A program made the position numbers and the translations under genes. This document shows positions 6,459-9,354 of a stretch of DNA of 9,354 bases, one piece after another. Each line of letters starts with the position of its first letter. Position 1 is the stretch's first letter. The notes below the pieces were generated by a model that worked only from the letters and a program-made list of their open reading frames with translations, was not told the origin of the DNA and did no database searches. Source of the stretch: Prolixibacteraceae bacterium (GTDB taxonomy: Bacteria > Bacteroidota > Bacteroidia > Bacteroidales > Prolixibacteraceae); the NCBI GenBank assembly GCA_016788685.1, contig JAEUSS010000460.1:1-9354 (forward strand), read 5' to 3'.

Positions 6459-7562
6459 ATGGAGAATTTTATTGTATCAGCACGAAAATACAGACCCGAT
6501 ACGTTTCAGACTGTTGTGGGGCAGGCATCGATAACCTCGACGCTCAAAAATGCGATTAAAAACAGTCAGCTTGCTCACGCCTATTTGTTTTGCGGCCCCC
6601 GGGGAGTTGGTAAAACAACCTGCGCCCGGATTTTCGCCAAAACCATTAACTGTCAGAATCTGACTGCCGAAATAGAGCCTTGCAACGAATGCGAATCGTG
6701 TCTGGCATTTAACGGCAGCCGCTCCTATAACATTCACGAACTGGATGCCGCGTCAAACAACTCGGTTGACGATATACGCAACCTGACCGATCAGGTCCGG
6801 ATTCCGCCACAGATCGGGCATTACAGCATTTACATCATCGATGAGGTTCACATGCTGTCGCAGGCTGCATTTAATGCATTCCTGAAGACACTCGAAGAAC
6901 CGCCGCGCCATGCCATTTTTATTTTGGCAACCACCGAAAAGCACAAAATTATTCCGACGATATTGTCGCGTTGCCAGATTTTTGATTTTAACCGGATTAA
7001 AATCAGTGATATATCCAGTCATCTGGCACATGTAGCTAAAAGCGAGTCTGTTGGAATCGAAGGTGAAGCGTTGAACGTGATTGCTCAAAAAGCCGATGGC
7101 GCCATGCGCGACGCCTTGTCTATTTTCGACCAGATTGTGAGTTTTTCAGGAAAAAGCATCACTTATAAAGATGTTATTTCGAACCTGAATGTGCTCGATT
7201 ACGATTATTATTTCCGTCTGGTGGATTTATTCCTGAAAAATGATATTTCCGGAAGTTTATTGTTGTTCAATGAAATTCTGGATCACGGTTTCGACGGGCA
7301 TCATTTTATTACAGGTCTGAGTTCTCATTTCCGCGATGTAATGGTTTCCAAAGATCCGGTAACGGTTCAACTGCTTGAAGTCGGCGGCGAGATTCGCGAA
7401 AAGTATAAGGTGCAGGGAGCCCAATGTGACGGCGATTTCCTGATTGGAGCGCTGCAAATTGCCAACGAATGCGACTTGCAATACAAAGCCAGTCAGAATA
7501 AGAGACTTTTGGTTGAGTTGGCTATTATTAAAATAGCGCAGCTGACCTTAAAAAAAAAATAG
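6459..7562 (+). CDS. dnaX: DNA polymerase III clamp-loader subunit DnaX, gamma-like frame (domains I-III)
   Basis: DnaX is the ATPase of the clamp loader that places the beta sliding clamp on DNA. In this frame the product is 367 residues: Walker A GPRGVGKT (46-53), zinc module Cys65, Cys75, Cys78, Cys81, Walker B IIDE (126-129), sensor 1 ATT (157-159), arginine-finger motif SRC (170-172), and sensor 2 Arg217 in GAMRDA. The domain III collar occupies about 240-365. The ATG at 6459 is chosen because MENFIVSARKYRPDTF is the normal DnaX start and a promoter box lies just upstream; an upstream in-frame TTG at 6408 would add 17 poorly conserved residues. The frame ends LTLKKK-stop directly after ten A residues, about where domain III ends in E. 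coli. The rest of a normal DnaX continues in the -1 frame. The stop is either a programmed gamma terminus or a frameshift. Confidence 0.93.
   Translation: MENFIVSARKYRPDTFQTVVGQASITSTLKNAIKNSQLAHAYLFCGPRGVGKTTCARIFAKTINCQNLTAEIEPCNECESCLAFNGSRSYNIHELDAASNNSVDDIRNLTDQVRIPPQIGHYSIYIIDEVHMLSQAAFNAFLKTLEEPPRHAIFILATTEKHKIIPTILSRCQIFDFNRIKISDISSHLAHVAKSESVGIEGEALNVIAQKADGAMRDALSIFDQIVSFSGKSITYKDVISNLNVLDYDYYFRLVDLFLKNDISGSLLLFNEILDHGFDGHHFITGLSSHFRDVMVSKDPVTVQLLEVGGEIREKYKVQGAQCDGDFLIGALQIANECDLQYKASQNKRLLVELAIIKIAQLTLKKK
7550..7559 (+). other. dnaX: A10 slippery run in dnaX (candidate frameshift or slippage site)
   Basis: Ten consecutive A residues read TTA AAA AAA AAA TAG in the dnaX frame, so two or three Lys codons sit immediately before the stop at 7560-7562. 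An A AAA AAA heptamer, a classic -1 slip site, is contained in the run in the correct phase. A run this long also allows RNA polymerase slippage: one added A or two lost A would join the frames as LKKKIADG or as a slightly shorter variant. The run is flanked by a seven-base direct repeat AGCTGAC (7540-7546 and 7561-7567). A homopolymer sequencing error would look identical. Confidence 0.65.
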
Positions 7563-8209
7563 CTGACGGGATCGATTATAAATCGCTTCTGCCAATTTTT
7601 AATCTGACGGAACAGCCTGTAAAGCAGGCTGGTGATCAGGCGGTCCGAAGAGAGAGTAGTATGCCTTCAGCTCCTGAAAGTAAACCGGTTCCGGAGGAGA
7701 AGACACCGCAAGTCAAGGTAATGCGGAGGGTTGGCAGTTTGTTTTCTCCGTCAATTAAAGATGCGTTGGCCGGGAATATTGCCGAAAAGAAGGTTGAAGC
7801 TGAAGAAAAAACAGAGGAAGCGGCTTACAACGAGTATGAAAACTTTTCGGAGCCATTTACCCCGGAGCAACTGATGGAAAAATGGACCGAGTATCTAGAT
7901 CAGTTATCAGACCGCCCCAATTTACGTTCAGCACTTTCAAACCCTCCGGAAATAACCGATGGAAACAAATTGCTGCTCCGCATCGGTAATTCAGTTCAGG
8001 AAGAAGATGTGAGGTTGGGAAAACAGGAACTGATCTCCTGGTTACGCAAAGAACTCCGGAATTCGGGAATTGAACTGAATACAAAGATTGAACGGGTTGA
8101 AACTGAGCGGACTCACTACAACGACTCAGAAAAACTGCAAATAATGATGCAGAAAAATCCGGAGTTATTCGAGCTGAAGCAAAAGTTTAATCTCGATTTT
8201 AAGGACTGA
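7559..8209 (+). CDS. dnaX: DnaX tau-specific C-terminal region, reached by a -1 frameshift
   Basis: The -1 frame is open without a stop from the A-run (I-A-D-G-I-D-Y-K from 7559) to the TAA/TGA region, ending at TGA 8207-8209, 216 codons in all. Joined to the upstream frame it would give a DnaX of about 583 residues, a normal Bacteroidota size. An internal ATG at 7661 exists, but the open frame upstream of it encodes plausible linker and there is no sign of a separate start. The N-terminal two-thirds is a Pro/Glu/Lys-rich linker. The last roughly 120 residues (from about 7845, EPFTPEQLMEKWTEYLDQL, to KNPELFELKQKFNLDFKD) form the compact C-terminal domain seen at the end of Bacteroidota DnaX. 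In tau proteins this part binds the polymerase alpha subunit and the DnaB helicase. That role is inferred here from position and general resemblance. Confidence 0.8.
   Translation: MADGIDYKSLLPIFNLTEQPVKQAGDQAVRRESSMPSAPESKPVPEEKTPQVKVMRRVGSLFSPSIKDALAGNIAEKKVEAEEKTEEAAYNEYENFSEPFTPEQLMEKWTEYLDQLSDRPNLRSALSNPPEITDGNKLLLRIGNSVQEEDVRLGKQELISWLRKELRNSGIELNTKIERVETERTHYNDSEKLQIMMQKNPELFELKQKFNLDFKD
7567..7591 (+). other. Candidate stimulatory hairpin downstream of the dnaX A-run
   Basis: CGGGATCGATT (7567-7577) can pair with AATCGCTTCTG (7581-7591) around an ATA loop. Ten of eleven positions pair, two of them as G-U, with one T-C mismatch at 7572/7586. The stem begins seven bases after the last A of the slippery run, within the 5-9 base spacer typical of -1 frameshift stimulators. 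It is moderately AU-rich, so its strength is uncertain. I found no Shine-Dalgarno-like stimulator upstream of the slip site. Confidence 0.4.
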
Positions 8210-8247
8210 TCGTTAGCTTAATCTGAATATTTTACCGACTTTTATAG

Positions 8248-8267
8248 CCCTGTTTTGCAAATCAGGG
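8248..8267. repeat. 20-bp near-perfect palindrome upstream of the ferritin gene
   Basis: The half-sites CCCTGTTTTG and CAAATCAGGG form a palindrome with a single mismatched pair (8253/8262). The right edge directly abuts the putative -33 TTG (8268-8270) of the ferritin promoter. It could be an operator for an iron- or redox-responsive repressor or activator. It could also act as a hairpin after dnaX, whose stop is 38 bases upstream, but no T-run follows it, so a terminator role is less likely. Confidence 0.45.
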
Positions 8268-8296
8268 TTGTGTAAATTTTAAATTTTGTACTTTTA
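8268..8296 (+). promoter_or_regulatory. Putative ferritin promoter
   Basis: TACTTTTA (8289-8296) matches the -7 element TAnnTTTG except at the last base. TTG at 8268-8270 lies 18 bases upstream, the same spacing as the dnaX candidate. A start near 8302 would leave a leader of about 18 bases. A purine-rich AAGAAG just before the ATG at 8320 could aid ribosome binding. Confidence 0.5.
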
Positions 8297-8319
8297 TTCA
8301 AAATTGAAAAACCAAGAAG

Positions 8320-8832
8320 ATGATAAAGAAAGAAGTATTAGACGCACTTAACGCCCAGATTAATGCTGAAAGTTATTCGGCATATATGTACCTGTCGATG
8401 GCCGCTTATTTTGAAAACATGGGACTTTCGGGTTTTGCAAACTGGATGAAAGTTCAGTATCAGGAAGAGTCGGCTCATGCTCTGAAATTCTTCAACTATG
8501 TTGTTGATCGCGGCGGAAAAGTTGAACTCAAGGCAGTTGAGCAGGTTCCGGTTGATTTTGACGGTATTGTTGATGTCTATGAAAAAACTTTGATCCATGA
8601 AGTCCATGTAACCGATTTGATCAATAACCTGATGAATGTGGCAGTGAAAGCTAACGATCATGCCGCGCAAAGCTTCTTGAAATGGTTTGTTGATGAACAG
8701 GTGGAAGAAGAAGCAAACGTAGAAAAAATTCTTTCGACACTTAAGTTGATTAACGGACAGGGCAACGGCATCTTCATGATGGATCGTGAATTAGGTCAGC
8801 GGGTTTTTGTTGATCCCAATACGGCAGGCTAA
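8320..8832 (+). CDS. ftnA: Non-haem ferritin (FtnA type)
   Basis: Ferritin assembles into a 24-subunit cytoplasmic shell that oxidises ferrous iron and stores it as a ferric mineral. The 170-residue protein is a four-helix bundle, and its ferroxidase residues fall at the same numbers as in E. coli FtnA: Glu17, Glu50, His53, Glu94, Gln127 and Glu130, with Tyr24 nearby. Supporting motifs are NAESYSAYMYLSMAAYFE (15-32), QEESAHALKFF (48-58) and DEQVEEEANVEKIL (125-138). There is no haem-ligand signature, so it is not bacterioferritin, and it is too long and differently patterned for a Dps. It stands alone, with its own candidate promoter, a palindrome upstream, and a strong terminator downstream, so it is probably monocistronic and regulated by iron or oxidative stress. 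Confidence 0.95.
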   Translation: MIKKEVLDALNAQINAESYSAYMYLSMAAYFENMGLSGFANWMKVQYQEESAHALKFFNYVVDRGGKVELKAVEQVPVDFDGIVDVYEKTLIHEVHVTDLINNLMNVAVKANDHAAQSFLKWFVDEQVEEEANVEKILSTLKLINGQGNGIFMMDRELGQRVFVDPNTAG

Positions 8833-8851
8833 TTTTTCAAATATATTTTGT

Positions 8852-8883
8852 AAAAAGGCTGCCTTCAGGCAGCCTTTTTTTTT
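8852..8883 (+). terminator. Strong intrinsic terminator after ferritin
   Basis: AAGGCTGCC and GGCAGCCTT form a perfect GC-rich stem around a TTCA loop (8864-8867), extended by A-T pairs to about twelve base pairs. It is followed by nine T residues (8875-8883). It lies about 20 bases after the ferritin stop codon, a textbook Rho-independent terminator. Confidence 0.93.
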
Positions 8884-8886
8884 GTG

Positions 8887-8894
8887 TAAATTTG
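8887..8894 (+). promoter_or_regulatory. Possible -7 box for the Rnk-like gene
   Basis: TAAATTTG matches TAnnTTTG perfectly and follows the ferritin terminator. It lies about 87 bases before the ATG at 8981, and its -33 position falls inside the terminator stem, with no TTTG there. A second, imperfect box TAAATTTA at 8961-8968 is very close to the start codon. Neither is convincing alone. The remaining bases up to 8980 are AT-rich and hold no other recognisable signal. Confidence 0.3.
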
Positions 8895-8980
8895 CTGAAG
8901 CATTACCTCTGCGGTTAGTGTTTCAGCTCATTGATTTTATAAGCTAAATTATTCAGTTAATAAATTTAAAAGAAAAAGAG

Positions 8981-9354
8981 ATGAGTCAGATTATTTTAAA
9001 CAAATTAGATTATTTGCGGATTCAGAAGCAAATACAGGAAGCGCTTAAAAGTAAGACAATCCTTGAGGCGGAAGCCGAAAAGCTAATGTCGGAATTAGAT
9101 TCGGCCAAGATTGTTGAGCCACAGGAGATCCCGAATGACGTAGTTACGATGAATTCGGTGGTTAAAGTCTCGTTTATTGACAGCGAAAAACAGCTGGAGT
9201 TTAAGATTGTGTATCCGGAAGAAGCAAACTTTAAAGAAAAGAAAGTTTCTATTTTTTCGCCGATTGCCACTGCACTGATTGGTTTCAGGGTAGGCGACCA
9301 GATCGAATGGATGGTTCCGGGCGGGCTTACCAAGGTCAGGATCGACGGAATCGT
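8981..9354 (+). CDS. GreA/GreB family protein, Rnk-like (partial, 3' end outside window)
   Basis: The frame starts at ATG 8981 after a purine-rich AAAAAGAG and stays open to the window edge, giving 124 residues. The N-terminal 50 residues form a short helical, charged segment. The rest matches the C-terminal GreA/GreB domain: PNDVVTMNSVVKV (about 51-63), VYPEEANF, VSIFSPIATALIGFRVGDQIEWMVPGG (about 88-114). The order IPNDVVTMNS..V....SPI..AL.G.R.GD.I.W..PGG is especially close to E. coli Rnk, the regulator of nucleoside diphosphate kinase, which binds RNA polymerase. The N-terminal coiled coil is too short to be a full GreA cleavage factor. It follows the ferritin terminator, so it is probably a separate transcription unit. 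Confidence 0.85.
   Translation, partial: MSQIILNKLDYLRIQKQIQEALKSKTILEAEAEKLMSELDSAKIVEPQEIPNDVVTMNSVVKVSFIDSEKQLEFKIVYPEEANFKEKKVSIFSPIATALIGFRVGDQIEWMVPGGLTKVRIDGI

Noticed and set aside
7661..8209. A separate hypothetical gene starting at ATG 7661
   Set aside because: The same frame is open upstream to the A-run, no promoter or ribosome-binding signal is evident, and the C-terminus matches the end of DnaX. It is better read as the tau-specific part of dnaX.
1..9354. Mobile element, CRISPR array, toxin-antitoxin or defence system
   Set aside because: There are no transposase or integrase motifs, no regularly spaced repeats, no terminal inverted repeats, and the genes are intact core functions with similar codon use throughout.

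Overview
The window reads as chromosomal core DNA of a Bacteroidota bacterium, probably of the Bacteroidales/Marinilabiliales type. This is inferred from the long NusB form, the nusB - DUF1573 - yajC gene order, weak Shine-Dalgarno sequences, and promoter-like TAnnTTTG boxes (the Bacteroidota -7 element) upstream of several genes. Genes are tightly packed. I see no rRNA, tRNA, CRISPR array, insertion sequence or phage gene.

Layout. Positions 1-1647 (minus strand) hold an operon of nusB (transcription antitermination), a DUF1573 lipoprotein and yajC (Sec accessory subunit, cut by the window edge), with a good promoter-like box just upstream of nusB. Positions 1840-3579 (minus) hold a low-specificity L-threonine aldolase gene whose stop codon directly abuts the start of a rhomboid intramembrane protease gene. 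Divergently, positions 3652-5643 (plus) hold a GOLPH3/VPS74-like (GPP34) protein and a class I CPD photolyase. A shared hairpin terminator separates the photolyase from a convergent exported glutathione peroxidase (5742-6278, minus). Positions 6459-8209 (plus) hold dnaX, followed by a ferritin gene (8320-8832) with a strong intrinsic terminator. The window ends inside an Rnk-like GreA/GreB-family gene (from 8981).

The most interesting feature is in dnaX. The clamp-loader reading frame stops at a TAG immediately after a run of ten A residues, exactly where the minimal clamp-loader part (domains I-III) should end. The remaining 216 codons, a Bacteroidota-type tau C-terminal region, are open in the -1 frame without interruption. 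A foldable hairpin begins seven bases after the A-run. This fits programmed production of two DnaX forms, short gamma-like and long tau-like, by -1 ribosomal frameshifting or by RNA polymerase slippage, as known for E. coli and Thermus dnaX. A homopolymer sequencing error or a real mutation gives the same picture and cannot be excluded here.

The remaining genes are housekeeping and stress functions: DNA repair by light, peroxide removal, iron storage, membrane proteolysis, and transcription-factor accessories. I found no defence island or novel multi-gene system.
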